Shown here: positions 45,305 through 54,217 of the stretch, in pieces
Numbering within the stretch: position 1 is the first letter of the stretch
Layout: each line of letters starts with the position of its first letter
Origin: an uncultured Thioclava sp.
GTDB lineage: Bacteria; Pseudomonadota; Alphaproteobacteria; Rhodobacterales; Rhodobacteraceae
Assembly (NCBI RefSeq): GCF_913064665.1
Contig: NZ_CAJYBT010000005.1
Span: 62,001 to 126,000, forward strand
DNA: 64,000 bases
Reading direction: 5' to 3'
Notes under the pieces: model-generated
Databases searched by the model: none
What the model saw: only the letters and a program-made list of their open reading frames with translations
What the model was told of the DNA's origin: nothing
Made by a program: the position numbers and the translations under genes

Positions 45305-47215
45305 ATGGAAGGGTTGCCATTTGAGGCGCCGCAGGTTGAGACCTGTGCGAAGACGGTGACGCTCACGATCCGTGTACTTAAGACAACGGATCTTCATGGT
45401 CATGTGCGCGCCTATGACTATTTCACCGATAAAACCAACCATGGTGCGGGGCTTGCCGCGCTTGCCAATGAGATCGCGAAGGCGCGCCGCCAAATACCAA
45501 ATTGTCTGCTTTTCGACATTGGCGATTTTCTGCAAGGCACCCCGCTGACCCAGCTTTGGGGGGAATCCCCCGGCCCCAACCGCCAACGTGTCAACCCGAT
45601 GGTCGCGGCAATGAATGCGGTGGGCTATGATGCGGGAACGCTGGGCAATCACGAATTCGATTTCGGTCTGGATCAACTCAATCACGCGCTTCTGGCCGCG
45701 CATTTCCCGATCGTCAGCGCCAATCTCATCCTGTCGCCGGACGCCCAAAGCGCCCATCCCGCGCTGTCGCTGCCGCCTTGGGTAATGCTGAAACGCGAGA
45801 TGTGCGATAGCACCGGGGCGCGCCAGTCTTTGCGCATCGCAGTCATTGGCTTCCTGCCCAAGCAGCCCGATTCACTCGTGCAAGGCGAGGGAGTCGACGG
45901 GTTTTTCTTTGGCGACAGCCTGACAGCGGCGCGCGCGCAGATGCGCGTGATCAAAGCGGCCAAGCCTGATCTGGTGATCGCGCTGGCCCATACCGGGATC
46001 GCGCCGCCAAACCTGGACGGACCGCTTGAGGGGGGGGCCAAAAATTGCGCCCTCGCGCTTGCGGCAGTTGACGGGATCGACGTGATTTTGGCCGGGCATG
46101 ACCACCTAACCTTTCCCGGTCCAGAATGGCCTGCGATCGAGGGTGTGGACCCGATCCAAGCGACACTGCACGGCAAACCAGCGCTCAATTCCGGGTCATA
46201 CGGCAGCCATCTGGGCGTGCTTGACCTGACCCTACAAAAAGAGGCGGACGGCCCTTGGCGTATCGCGCGCCACATAGCCGAATTGCGCAAACCCCGCGCC
46301 ATTGAGGCCCCCGCCGTCATCGCCGCAAGCAAACATGCCCATCGCAGTACGCTGGCCCATATTCGGCGTGAAATCGGCACGCTGGAAACGCCCTTGCACA
46401 GCTATTTCGCGCTGCTGGGACCAGACCCGATCCTCACGCTTTTTGCGCAGATCAAAACCGATTTCGCCCGTCGGGTTCTGGCCGGCACCCCCGAGGGCGA
46501 ACTGCCGCTTTTATGCGCCACCTCCTCGTTCAAGGCGGGGGGGCGGCACGGGCCAAGCAACTATGTCTCGATTGCGCCGGGACCGCTGCGAATCAATCAT
46601 ATTGACGACCTCTACCTGTTCAACAACACGCTGGCTGCGGTTGAAATTACCGGGGCAGATCTGCGCAAATGGCTCGAACAAGCCTGTCGTATTTTCCACC
46701 AGATCCCGGCGGGAACACAGGGGCATTGGCTGCGCAACCAAGGCTGTCCCAGCTACAATTTCGATGTCATTTCCGGCGTAAGCTATCAAATCGATATCAG
46801 CCGCCCCTCGCGCTATGATCTTGAGGGGGTTGAGCGCCACACCGGCCCGGGACGCATCCGCGCGCTGTGCTATCAGGGCCACCCCGTCGCGGATGCGCAA
46901 CGCTTCCTTGTGTTGACCAACTGCTACCGCCTTACGCAAGGCGGACGTTTTGGCATCTGCGGACGCCAGGTTTCGCTGTCCAACCAGCCCATCAAAATCC
47001 GCGATTTGCTGCTCCAAAAAGTTCGCGGCTCAAAGCCACTGCAGATCGCAGCCCAACGGAATTGGAGATTTGCCCCGATGGCGGGCACCAGCGTGATCTT
47101 CCGCACCGCACCTGACGCGATCAACCACCTCGCCCAACTCACGGCCACCGGGCTGGATGTAGCCCCGATGGGATTAGACGATGACGGCTTTTTGCAGATC
47201 AAACTCGCCCTATGA
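45305..47215 (+). CDS. 2',3'-cyclic-nucleotide 2'-phosphodiesterase/3'-nucleotidase family protein
   Basis: The 636-residue protein has an N-terminal metallophosphatase domain (TTDLHGH, GDFLQGTPL, GNHEFDFG, AGHDH) and a C-terminal 5'-nucleotidase domain (ARRVLAG-like segment, YNFDVISGVSYQIDIS). Relatives (CpdB) act in the periplasm on cyclic nucleotides and 3'-nucleotides. Oddly, no signal peptide is visible: the first residues are MEGLPFEAPQVETCAKTVTL. GAGGGG precedes the ATG. It could be exported another way, have an unrecognised upstream start or be cytoplasmic. Divergent from nudC. Confidence 0.9.
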   Translation: MEGLPFEAPQVETCAKTVTLTIRVLKTTDLHGHVRAYDYFTDKTNHGAGLAALANEIAKARRQIPNCLLFDIGDFLQGTPLTQLWGESPGPNRQRVNPMVAAMNAVGYDAGTLGNHEFDFGLDQLNHALLAAHFPIVSANLILSPDAQSAHPALSLPPWVMLKREMCDSTGARQSLRIAVIGFLPKQPDSLVQGEGVDGFFFGDSLTAARAQMRVIKAAKPDLVIALAHTGIAPPNLDGPLEGGAKNCALALAAVDGIDVILAGHDHLTFPGPEWPAIEGVDPIQATLHGKPALNSGSYGSHLGVLDLTLQKEADGPWRIARHIAELRKPRAIEAPAVIAASKHAHRSTLAHIRREIGTLETPLHSYFALLGPDPILTLFAQIKTDFARRVLAGTPEGELPLLCATSSFKAGGRHGPSNYVSIAPGPLRINHIDDLYLFNNTLAAVEITGADLRKWLEQACRIFHQIPAGTQGHWLRNQGCPSYNFDVISGVSYQIDISRPSRYDLEGVERHTGPGRIRALCYQGHPVADAQRFLVLTNCYRLTQGGRFGICGRQVSLSNQPIKIRDLLLQKVRGSKPLQIAAQRNWRFAPMAGTSVIFRTAPDAINHLAQLTATGLDVAPMGLDDDGFLQIKLAL

Positions 47216-47395
47216 ACCCTTCTGTGCATCAAAAACGAGCAACCGCACATCATATCGCCCACAATTCCATCAGATCGCCGTGATCGACATGGCGGCGCAG
47301 GAACCCGCCCCCAATTCGCTTTCGCCAAGCCCCATTGTGCGCAGGATCAGTTTGAATGGCCTGTTTTGACCACGATATTGACTATGAGGATTGCA

Positions 47396-48409
47396 ATGTT
47401 TCACCCCAAATCTGCCGTAATCGCCACGCTCGCATTCACTTTCAGCGCAGCGCTTGCGCAAGGCGAAACCAAGATACCTTTTGCACTGGACTGGAAATTC
47501 GAGGGGCCGTCTGCACCCTATTTCTTGGCCATTGATGACGGGCTGTATGGGGCAGCGGGGCTGGATGTCGAGATTTCCGAGGGCAAAGGGTCGCTCGATG
47601 CGATCCCGAAAGTCGCCACCGGCGCTTATCCGGTGGGATTTGCCGATATCAACTCATTGATGAAATTCCTCGACCAAAACCCCGGCGCGCCGGTCACGGC
47701 GGTGATGATGGTCTATGACAAGCCACCCTTCGCGGTAGTCGGGCGCAAGGATCTAGGTATCAACGCGCCCAAGGATCTGGAAGGTAAAATTCTGGGCGCG
47801 CCGCCCCCAGATGGCGCATGGGCGCAGTTCCCGATCTTCGCCAAAGAGACCGGTCTGGACATCACCAAGATCAAGGTCGAGCCGGTGGGCTTTCCGGTGC
47901 GCGAGCCGATGCTTGCCGAGGGCAAGGTCGATGCGGTGACCGGCTTCTCGTTCTCCTCGACGCTCAACCTCAAACGTCTTGGCGTGCCGCTCGATCAGCA
48001 ATCGGTGCTGCTGATGGCCGATTATGGCGTGGCGCTGTATGGCAATGCGATCATTGTGAATACCGATTACGCCAAGGCCCATCCCGACGAGATCACCGGT
48101 TTCATCAAGGCCACCGCCGAGGGCTGGAAGGCCGCGATTGCCGATCCGGGCACGGCGGTTGACGCGCTGATTAAACGCAACCCCGCTGCCGATAAGGCGC
48201 TGGAAACCGAGCGTCTGCAAATGGCGATCGACGCCAATGTTTTGACCGATTTCGTCAAGGAACACGGGATCGGCAGCATCGATCCTGCCCGCATGGACGC
48301 CGCGATCGAACAAACCAAACTGGTCTATGAATTCACGCATACCCCTGATGCGCGCGTGTATTTCGACAGCAGCTATCTGCCCACCGATGGCAGCCTGAAA
48401 ATCGACTGA
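47396..48409 (+). CDS. ABC transporter substrate-binding protein, NMT1/THI5-like
   Basis: The 337-residue product has a signal peptide (MFHPKSAVIATLAFTFSAALAQ) and the NMT1-like fold with DWKFEGPSAPYFLAIDDGLY, GADINSLM-like FADINSLMKFL and the GAPPPDGAWAQFPIF loop. ATG at 47396 has GAGGA five bases upstream, preferred over upstream starts. Family members bind thiamine precursors, sulfonates, nitrate or related small molecules; I see no TPP riboswitch, so the substrate is open. It is the first of three genes of one importer. Confidence 0.9.
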   Translation: MFHPKSAVIATLAFTFSAALAQGETKIPFALDWKFEGPSAPYFLAIDDGLYGAAGLDVEISEGKGSLDAIPKVATGAYPVGFADINSLMKFLDQNPGAPVTAVMMVYDKPPFAVVGRKDLGINAPKDLEGKILGAPPPDGAWAQFPIFAKETGLDITKIKVEPVGFPVREPMLAEGKVDAVTGFSFSSTLNLKRLGVPLDQQSVLLMADYGVALYGNAIIVNTDYAKAHPDEITGFIKATAEGWKAAIADPGTAVDALIKRNPAADKALETERLQMAIDANVLTDFVKEHGIGSIDPARMDAAIEQTKLVYEFTHTPDARVYFDSSYLPTDGSLKID

Positions 48410-48471
48410 TCCTCCCCGGGGGCGGGCGGCTCCTCCCGTCGTTCGTCCCCACTTTTTTGTTTGGCAGGTTC

Positions 48472-49260
48472 ATGGACACGCTCATCGACATTCGCGGCGT
48501 TACGCACGCCTATCAGACGAAACACGGCCCCCTTCCGGTGCTGGACGGGCTTAATCTGTCAGTGCCCGAGGGCGAGTTCTGCGCCGTCGTCGGCCCCTCG
48601 GGATGCGGAAAATCCACGCTGACACGGCTGGTGGCAGGGTTGATGAAACCCGATCGGGGCGAGGTGTTCTTGCATGGCGAAAAGGTCACGAGCCCGCGCA
48701 AGACCGTCGGCATGGCCTTTCAAAACCCGGTCCTGCTGGAATGGCGCAGCATTCTGGAAAACGTGATGTTGCCGCTGGAAATCGTCGCGCCGAGTATGGC
48801 GCGCGCCGATAAGGTCGCGCGCGCCGAGCATCTGCTGGAGATGGTGGGCCTGAAGGGATTCGAGAATAAGCGCCCGTCGGAATTGTCGGGCGGGATGCGC
48901 CAGCGCGCCAGCCTGTGCCGCTCGATCGTGCATAAGCCCCAAGTGCTGATCATGGACGAACCCTTTGGCGCGCTTGACAATTTCACGCGCGAAGACCTGT
49001 GGCAGACGATGCGCGACCTGCGTGCCGCCGAACCCTTTACCGCCGTTCTGATCACCCATGACCTGCGCGAAAGCGTGTTTCTGGGCGATCAGGTGGTCGT
49101 GCTGTCAGGCCGTCCGGCGCGCACGCAATATGTGCTCGATGTCGATCTGCCCGGCGACCGCAGCATCGACATTCTGTATGAACCCAAGGCCGTGGATATG
49201 CTGCATCTTCTGCGCGATCAAATTCGCATCGCCCAAGGGCGCGACGAGGGGGTGCATTGA
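48472..49260 (+). CDS. ABC transporter ATP-binding protein (SsuB/TauB/ThiZ type)
   Basis: The 262-residue ATPase has Walker A GPSGCGKST, Q-loop (GMAFQNPVLLEWR), signature LSGGMRQRASLCRS, Walker B VLIMDEPFGALD and the switch His (ITHDLRES). The LLEWRS segment after the Q-loop is typical for nitrate/sulfonate/taurine-class importers. ATG at 48472 is preferred to a TTG at 48457. Its stop overlaps the permease start (TGATG). Confidence 0.94.
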   Translation: MDTLIDIRGVTHAYQTKHGPLPVLDGLNLSVPEGEFCAVVGPSGCGKSTLTRLVAGLMKPDRGEVFLHGEKVTSPRKTVGMAFQNPVLLEWRSILENVMLPLEIVAPSMARADKVARAEHLLEMVGLKGFENKRPSELSGGMRQRASLCRSIVHKPQVLIMDEPFGALDNFTREDLWQTMRDLRAAEPFTAVLITHDLRESVFLGDQVVVLSGRPARTQYVLDVDLPGDRSIDILYEPKAVDMLHLLRDQIRIAQGRDEGVH

Positions 49261-50021
49261 TGGATTGGAAGAAAATCGCAACGCCGCTGCTGTCTGTCGT
49301 GGCCTTCCTGGCGCTGTGGGAATTCATCGTCTGGATCAACAACTGGCCCAATTACGTCATGGCCTCGCCGTCCGATCTGCCCGCCGCCTATGAGAAATAC
49401 TGGAAACTGTTCCTGATCGACAGCTGGCAGACGCTGTGGCGCACGGTGGCAGGGCTGGCGCTTGCGGTGGTGTTTGGCACGTTTCTGGGTATGGTCATGG
49501 GGTTTTCCAAGACCGCGCGTGACGCACTGTATCCGCTGCTGGTCGGCTTCAACGCAATCCCCAAGGCCACGCTGGTGCCTGTGCTGTCGCTGCTGTTCAT
49601 CGGGGCGCATGATTTCAACACCGTTCTGATGGCGTTCCTGATTTCGTTCTTCCCAATCGCGGTGTCGGTCGGGATCGGCCTGTCCACGTTAGAACCGGAA
49701 TACCGCGACATTCTGGGCGCGCTTGGGGCGTCAAAGCTGACGATTTTCCGCAAGATCGCCCTGCCCAAGACCCTACCCGAGTTTTTCGGCGCGCTGAAAG
49801 TCTCGGTCACGCTGGCCTTCATCGGCACCAATCTGGTGGAAATCATCTCGCCCCATGGCAAGGGGCTGGGGTCGCTGTTTCAATCTGGCGCGACCAATGG
49901 CGATTACCCGCTGATGTTTGCGGTGCTCATCGCGCTCGCCTTCCTTGGGATCGTTTTGTATTACGCGGTCGTGGCGCTGGAGAAGGTTTTTGCCGGCTGG
50001 GCCGAGCGCCCCGCAAGCTAA
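49260..50021 (+). CDS. ABC transporter permease (SsuC/TauC/ThiX type)
   Basis: The 253-residue protein has six hydrophobic segments and the BPD-transport EAA loop (ILGALGASKLTIFRKIALPKTLPEFF). With the preceding SBP and ATPase it completes one importer of unknown small-molecule specificity. Translation is coupled to the ATPase by the TGATG overlap. Confidence 0.94.
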   Translation: MDWKKIATPLLSVVAFLALWEFIVWINNWPNYVMASPSDLPAAYEKYWKLFLIDSWQTLWRTVAGLALAVVFGTFLGMVMGFSKTARDALYPLLVGFNAIPKATLVPVLSLLFIGAHDFNTVLMAFLISFFPIAVSVGIGLSTLEPEYRDILGALGASKLTIFRKIALPKTLPEFFGALKVSVTLAFIGTNLVEIISPHGKGLGSLFQSGATNGDYPLMFAVLIALAFLGIVLYYAVVALEKVFAGWAERPAS

Positions 50022-50158
50022 GGAAAACGGTGCGCTGGAGAATCCGCACCATTCACGCCCTGCTCGCCCGCGGAAAATCCGAAAATTGTCATCCGCGATG
50101 AATTTCCTCTTGCGGCGGCGCGCGCGATCCCCTAAATCCGCGACCACTGAACCGGTAT

Positions 50159-50233
50159 GCGGGCGTAGCTCAGGGGTAGAGCATAACCTTGCCAAGGTTA
50201 GGGTCGGGCGTTCGAATCGCCTCGCCCGCTCCA
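50159..50233 (+). tRNA. tRNA-Gly (GCC), first copy
   Basis: A cloverleaf is evident: acceptor arms GCGGGCG and CGCCCGC, D-loop GGGGTAG, anticodon loop TTGCCAA with GCC at 50191-50193, T-loop TTCGAAT, discriminator T and an encoded CCA. It decodes GGC/GGU. Confidence 0.97.
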
Positions 50234-50253
50234 GTTCAGACATACCCAAGGAT

Positions 50254-50328
50254 GCGGGCGTAGCTCAGGGGTAGAGCATAACCTTGCCAAGGTTAGGGTC
50301 GGGCGTTCGAATCGCCTCGCCCGCTCCA
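50254..50328 (+). tRNA. tRNA-Gly (GCC), second copy
   Basis: Identical to the copy 95 bases upstream over all 75 bases, CCA included; anticodon at 50286-50288. The spacer between the copies is 20 bases, so both probably come from one transcript. Confidence 0.97.
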
Positions 50329-50333
50329 AAACA

Positions 50334-50359
50334 AAAGACCTCCCTTCGGGGAGGTCTTT
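50334..50359 (+). terminator. Terminator after the tRNA-Gly pair
   Basis: An 11-bp stem (AAAGACCTCCC / GGGAGGTCTTT) closes a TTCG tetraloop, six bases after the second tRNA. Very stable, with a short T-run in the 3' arm. Confidence 0.92.
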
Positions 50360-50385
50360 GTCATTTCAAACGCTGCGACAGGGCA

Positions 50386-50879
50386 TCAGCCAGTTACACG
50401 AGATGGCTGCGCCAACTGCTCAAGCGACGAGCGGCTGCACTGCGGACTGAGCAGGTACTGGGCACAAATATCAGGAGCGCCCGAGCTTGGTGCGCAATCG
50501 ACCGGGCCTTTGTCCAAGAAATACGTCGCGATCTCGGCCAGATTATCGACCTTAACCGGGCGGCGCAAAACGCAGCGCAGCGAAGAGAGCATCGAAAACA
50601 GCTCACCTTGCGAAAACAATTCGCTCTCTGAGAGCAAACTCGTCACCAGATCCGGGGTGCAAAACTGCGCACTCAGCGCCGTCGAAAGCGCACTTTCCAC
50701 TTCGCCGCGTGAGCATTGGGAAAGAGCTATGCAATCAGCAGATCGAGCGTGTTCACCCGCACTTCTTTCCTTGCACAGGGCACGGTGTCGACCGAAACGA
50801 CATCGCAACCCTGAAGATACCGATTTTGATGCACGACCAAAATGTCCGGCCCGGCCTCTTCTACAATCAAAACCTTCAT
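50386..50879 (-). pseudogene. Probable frameshifted gene of unknown function
   Basis: From ATG at 50879 one frame reads [20 protein letters not shown] and continues 50 codons to a TAG. Just before that stop the next frame takes over with [20 protein letters not shown] and runs to a TGA at 50386-50388 with good coding character (about 110 more codons), but has no start of its own. Joining them by a one-base shift near 50728-50740 would give a ~160-residue protein. The MKVLIVE start recalls response-regulator-like folds, but no phosphoacceptor Asp pattern is clear. It could be a recent frameshift, a sequencing error or programmed shifting. Confidence 0.4.
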
Positions 50880-51032
50880 CGTCGGTTCCGCGTTCAGATA
50901 TATGCATTAGAAAAGAGCAGGTTCCGTTCAAAACCGCCTAAAGAAAACAGCGCGAGACGGAACTTAAAGGACAAACGCTTAACAACCTCTTTGCACCGGC
51001 CTATAAGGCAGACAGCAACAAGGAGCCGCCCG

Positions 51033-51620
51033 ATGCGCAAGGCCAAGATCAGCCGCACCACTGCCGAGACCGATATCTCTGTCGAGATCAATCTTGATGG
51101 TCAGGGAACCTATGACAACCAGACCGGCGTCGGGTTTTTCGACCACATGCTGGACCAGCTGTCGCGCCATTCGCTGATCGACATGACCATCCGCGCCAAG
51201 GGCGATCTGCATATCGACGATCACCACACGGTCGAGGATGTGGGCATCGCACTGGGTCAGGCTTTGACCCAGGCGCTTGGCGACAAGCGTGGCATTCGCC
51301 GCTACGGGCATTTCGCGCTGGCGATGGATGATGCGCAGATCAGCACCGCGCTCGATCTGTCGGCGCGTCCGTTCCTTGTATGGAACTGTGACATGCCCAC
51401 CGCCAAGATCGGCACGTTTGACACCGAACTGGTGCGCGAGTTCTTTCAGGCGTTGTCCACCCATGGCGGCATCACCCTGCATGTTGACCGCGTGCATGGG
51501 CTCAATTCGCACCACATCGCAGAGGCGGCGTTCAAATCGGTCGCGCGTGCGCTGCGCATGGCCGTGGAGCCCGACCCGCGCATGGCCGACAGCCTGCCCT
51601 CGACCAAAGGGGCGCTCTGA
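51033..51620 (+). CDS. hisB: Imidazoleglycerol-phosphate dehydratase
   Basis: HisB dehydrates imidazole glycerol phosphate to imidazole acetol phosphate (histidine biosynthesis). The 195-residue monofunctional enzyme shows the metal-binding motifs [31 protein letters not shown] and [18 protein letters not shown] precedes the ATG at 51033; an in-frame extension to 50709 is not coding-like. Its stop overlaps the hisH start (TGATG). Confidence 0.97.
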   Translation: MRKAKISRTTAETDISVEINLDGQGTYDNQTGVGFFDHMLDQLSRHSLIDMTIRAKGDLHIDDHHTVEDVGIALGQALTQALGDKRGIRRYGHFALAMDDAQISTALDLSARPFLVWNCDMPTAKIGTFDTELVREFFQALSTHGGITLHVDRVHGLNSHHIAEAAFKSVARALRMAVEPDPRMADSLPSTKGAL

Positions 51621-52258
51621 TGCTGACGGCGCTGGTTGATTACGACAGCGGCAACCTGCATTCGGCGGAAAAGGCGTTTCACCGCATGGCTGCCGAGACC
51701 GGGCATGGCACGATTGTCGTAACCTCGGAACCCGACGTCGTGGCGCGCGCGGATCGCATCGTGCTGCCCGGCGATGGGGCCTACCCGTCGTGCCGCGCCG
51801 CGCTGCACCGCTATAAAGGGCTGGCCGAGGCGATCGAAGAGGCCGTGACCATCAAATCCCGCCCCTTCCTTGGCATATGCATCGGCATGCAGATGTTGGC
51901 CACGCGCGGGCTGGAGTTCGAAGAAACCGAAGGCTTCGGCTGGGTGCCCGGCGAGGTGGTCAAGATCACCCCCGATGATCCGGCGATGAAAGTGCCGCAT
52001 ATGGGCTGGAACGATCTGGTGATCGACACGCCCCACCCGGTGCTCGAAGGCATCGCAACGGGCGATCACGCCTATTTCGTGCATAGCTATCACTTCAAGG
52101 TGGCCGAGCGCGCCGATCTGCTGGCCCATGTGGATTATGGCGGTCCGATCACGGCCATTGTCGGGCGCGGCAATGTCGTGGGCACGCAGTTCCACCCTGA
52201 GAAATCGCAAGCCACCGGGCTGCGCCTGATCGCGAACTTTCTCGGCTGGAAACCATGA
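51620..52258 (+). CDS. hisH: Imidazole glycerol phosphate synthase, glutaminase subunit
   Basis: HisH releases ammonia from glutamine for HisF, which makes IGP and AICAR. The 212-residue class I amidotransferase has the triad Cys87 (GICIGMQ), His192 and Glu194 (QFHPEKS), plus the PGDGAYPSC oxyanion segment. hisF is not in the window. The start is coupled to hisB, and the stop overlaps the next gene by 4 bases. Confidence 0.97.
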   Translation: MLTALVDYDSGNLHSAEKAFHRMAAETGHGTIVVTSEPDVVARADRIVLPGDGAYPSCRAALHRYKGLAEAIEEAVTIKSRPFLGICIGMQMLATRGLEFEETEGFGWVPGEVVKITPDDPAMKVPHMGWNDLVIDTPHPVLEGIATGDHAYFVHSYHFKVAERADLLAHVDYGGPITAIVGRGNVVGTQFHPEKSQATGLRLIANFLGWKP

Positions 52259-52923
52259 GCCTGCCGCGCGCGGTCCTCAGTTGGTCGTCTGGCAAAGATT
52301 GCGCGATGGCGCTGCATGTTTGTCGCAGCGAAGGGCTGGCCGATATCGTCGCGCTGCTGTGCACCACCAACGAGGCGTTTGACCGCGTCGCGATGCATGG
52401 CACGCGCAACGCCATCCTGCGCGCTCAGGCGGCGGCGGCTGGCCTGCCTCTGATCGAAGTGCCGTTGCCCTGGCCCTGCTCGAACGCCGATTACGAAGCG
52501 CGTATGGCGGCAGCGATGGATCAAGTCCGTGCGCTGGATATCGAGACAATGGTGTTTGGCGATCTGTTTCTGGAAGATGTGCGCGACTACCGGATCGCGA
52601 AACTGGAACCGCTTGGCATTACCGCGCTGTTCCCGCTTTGGGGCCGCCCGACAGATGAACTGGCCCGCGAGATGATCGCGTTGGGGTTTGAAACCCATCT
52701 GGTTACGGTCGATCCGTCCAAGCTTGACGCCTCTTTCGCGGGGCGCGAATTCGATGCGAACCTACTGGCCGACCTGCCCGAAGGCGTCGATCCCTGCGGC
52801 GAGAATGGCGAGTTTCACACCGCCGTCTCGGCAGGTCCGATCTTTGACGCCCCGATCAAGGTGGCGGTCGGCGAAACCGTGCTGCGTGACGGTTTCGCCT
52901 ATGCCGATCTCAGCCTCAGCTGA
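52255..52923 (+). CDS. Dph6-like ATP pyrophosphatase (adenine nucleotide alpha hydrolase family)
   Basis: The 222-residue product has the PP-loop SWSSGKDCAMAL, the MHGTRNAILRAQAAAAGLPL helix, FGDLFLEDVRDYR and GENGEFHTAV, the signature of the diphthine-ammonia-ligase-like family. Bacteria lack diphthamide, so the substrate here is unknown; an ATP-dependent amidation or adenylation is expected. It is inserted between hisH and hisA and translationally coupled to hisH (ATGA), which hints at a conserved co-expression but no known histidine role. Confidence 0.88.
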   Translation: MSLPRAVLSWSSGKDCAMALHVCRSEGLADIVALLCTTNEAFDRVAMHGTRNAILRAQAAAAGLPLIEVPLPWPCSNADYEARMAAAMDQVRALDIETMVFGDLFLEDVRDYRIAKLEPLGITALFPLWGRPTDELAREMIALGFETHLVTVDPSKLDASFAGREFDANLLADLPEGVDPCGENGEFHTAVSAGPIFDAPIKVAVGETVLRDGFAYADLSLS

Positions 52924-53313
52924 TCACTTCACGCGCTGCCAATCCTGCGATTTGCAGAACAGCCCGCCCGCGACACAGCCAGCCAGCGCCATCGCGCTGC
53001 CCTGCACCTTGATCTTGCCGAGATAGATTTTGTTGTTGGAGGGGCGCCAGACCTTGCCCTCGTATTTGCCGCCTCCCTTGGGCGCCATGTCGATGACGAT
53101 CTCCTTGCCCTCGTTGCCGGTCTTCACCTCTTGCCCCTTCGCATCGAAGCTTTTGGTAATGTTGCCACAAAACGCCGCACCGCAAGGTTTGATCGTGACG
53201 TAGGCGAACTTGCCCGCATCGGGCTGGGTCTTCCACATGCCCTCAATCGGGTCGGCCAGAACCGCCCCCGCACTCAGCGCCATTGCGGCCGCTGCCAGTA
53301 TCAGTGTCTTCAT
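52924..53313 (-). CDS. DUF2147 family exported protein
   Basis: The 129-residue product has a signal peptide (MKTLILAAAAMALSAGAVLA) and the DUF2147 core: PIEGMWKTQPDAGKFAYVTI, then KIYLGKIKVQG and a C-terminal LFCKSQDWQRVK. DUF2147 proteins are small periplasmic beta-barrel-like proteins of unknown function. Start at 53313; an upstream extension is not supported. It sits against the grain between two his-operon genes, its stop touching that of the ATP pyrophosphatase gene. Confidence 0.92.
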   Translation of the reverse strand: MKTLILAAAAMALSAGAVLADPIEGMWKTQPDAGKFAYVTIKPCGAAFCGNITKSFDAKGQEVKTGNEGKEIVIDMAPKGGGKYEGKVWRPSNNKIYLGKIKVQGSAMALAGCVAGGLFCKSQDWQRVK

Positions 53314-53475
53314 GGTAAATCTCCTCCCTTTTACCGTTCTCACCCATCTGGCCACGGCCCCTGATTCCGGGCAAGCCTGACGTGACGTCCGCGTCAATCT
53401 GGCCTATGCGTGCGTCCCCCTCTTGCCCCGCGCCCCCGCGCCGTGGCATGAGGCGCAAAACGATGGAGAGCCACG

Positions 53476-54195
53476 ATGATCCTGTATCCCGCGATCGACC
53501 TGAAAGACGGGCAATGCGTTCGCCTTCTGCATGGCGAGATGGATAAGGCGACCGTGTTTGGCGATGATCCAGCAGCGCAAGCGGCCAGCTTTGAGGCGGC
53601 GGGGTGCGAATGGGTGCATCTGGTCGATCTGAACGGCGCCTTCGCGGGCGAACCGGTCAACGCCGCCGCGGTCGAGGCCATCCTCGCGCGCATCAAGGTG
53701 CCCGCGCAGTTGGGCGGCGGCATCCGCGATATGGCCACAATCGAACGCTGGTTGGAACGCGGCCTTGCCCGCGTGATCCTTGGCACCGTCGCAGTCGAAA
53801 ACCCTGATCTGGTGCGCGAAGCCGCACGCGCTTTCCCCGGTCAGGTCGCCGTCGGCATCGACGCGCGCAATGGCAAAGTCGCGACCAAAGGCTGGGCCGA
53901 AGAGACCGACGTGATGGTCACCGACCTCGCGCGCAGCTTTGAAGACGCGGGCGTTGCGGCGATCATCTACACCGACATCCTGCGCGATGGCGCAATGGGC
54001 GGGCCCAATATCGCCGCGACCGAGGCCTTGGCGCGCGCCGTCGACATTCCGGTGATCGCCTCGGGCGGCGTGTCATCCCTGCCCGACCTGATCGCGCTGC
54101 GCGACACTGGCGTGATCGCAGGCGCGATTTCAGGCCGTGCGCTGTATGACGGGGCGCTTGATCTGAAAACGGCTTTGGCCGCGCTGAAAGCCTGA
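53476..54195 (+). CDS. hisA: ProFAR isomerase
   Basis: HisA isomerises ProFAR to PRFAR in histidine biosynthesis. The 239-residue (beta-alpha)8 barrel has the catalytic Asp8 in [14 protein letters not shown], and the second Asp in [13 protein letters not shown], with phosphate-binding ASGGVSS and SGRALYDG at the end. hisF and hisE, usually next in Rhodobacterales, do not follow; the convergent kdgK gene begins 22 bp away. Confidence 0.97.
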   Translation: MILYPAIDLKDGQCVRLLHGEMDKATVFGDDPAAQAASFEAAGCEWVHLVDLNGAFAGEPVNAAAVEAILARIKVPAQLGGGIRDMATIERWLERGLARVILGTVAVENPDLVREAARAFPGQVAVGIDARNGKVATKGWAEETDVMVTDLARSFEDAGVAAIIYTDILRDGAMGGPNIAATEALARAVDIPVIASGGVSSLPDLIALRDTGVIAGAISGRALYDGALDLKTALAALKA

Positions 54196-54217
54196 GGCGG
54201 CCAGCGCCCTGCCCCGC

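Noticed and set aside
47216-47395. Possible TPP riboswitch before the NMT1-like importer
   Set aside because: The conserved CTGAGA and ACCTGATC elements of the thi box were looked for and not found.
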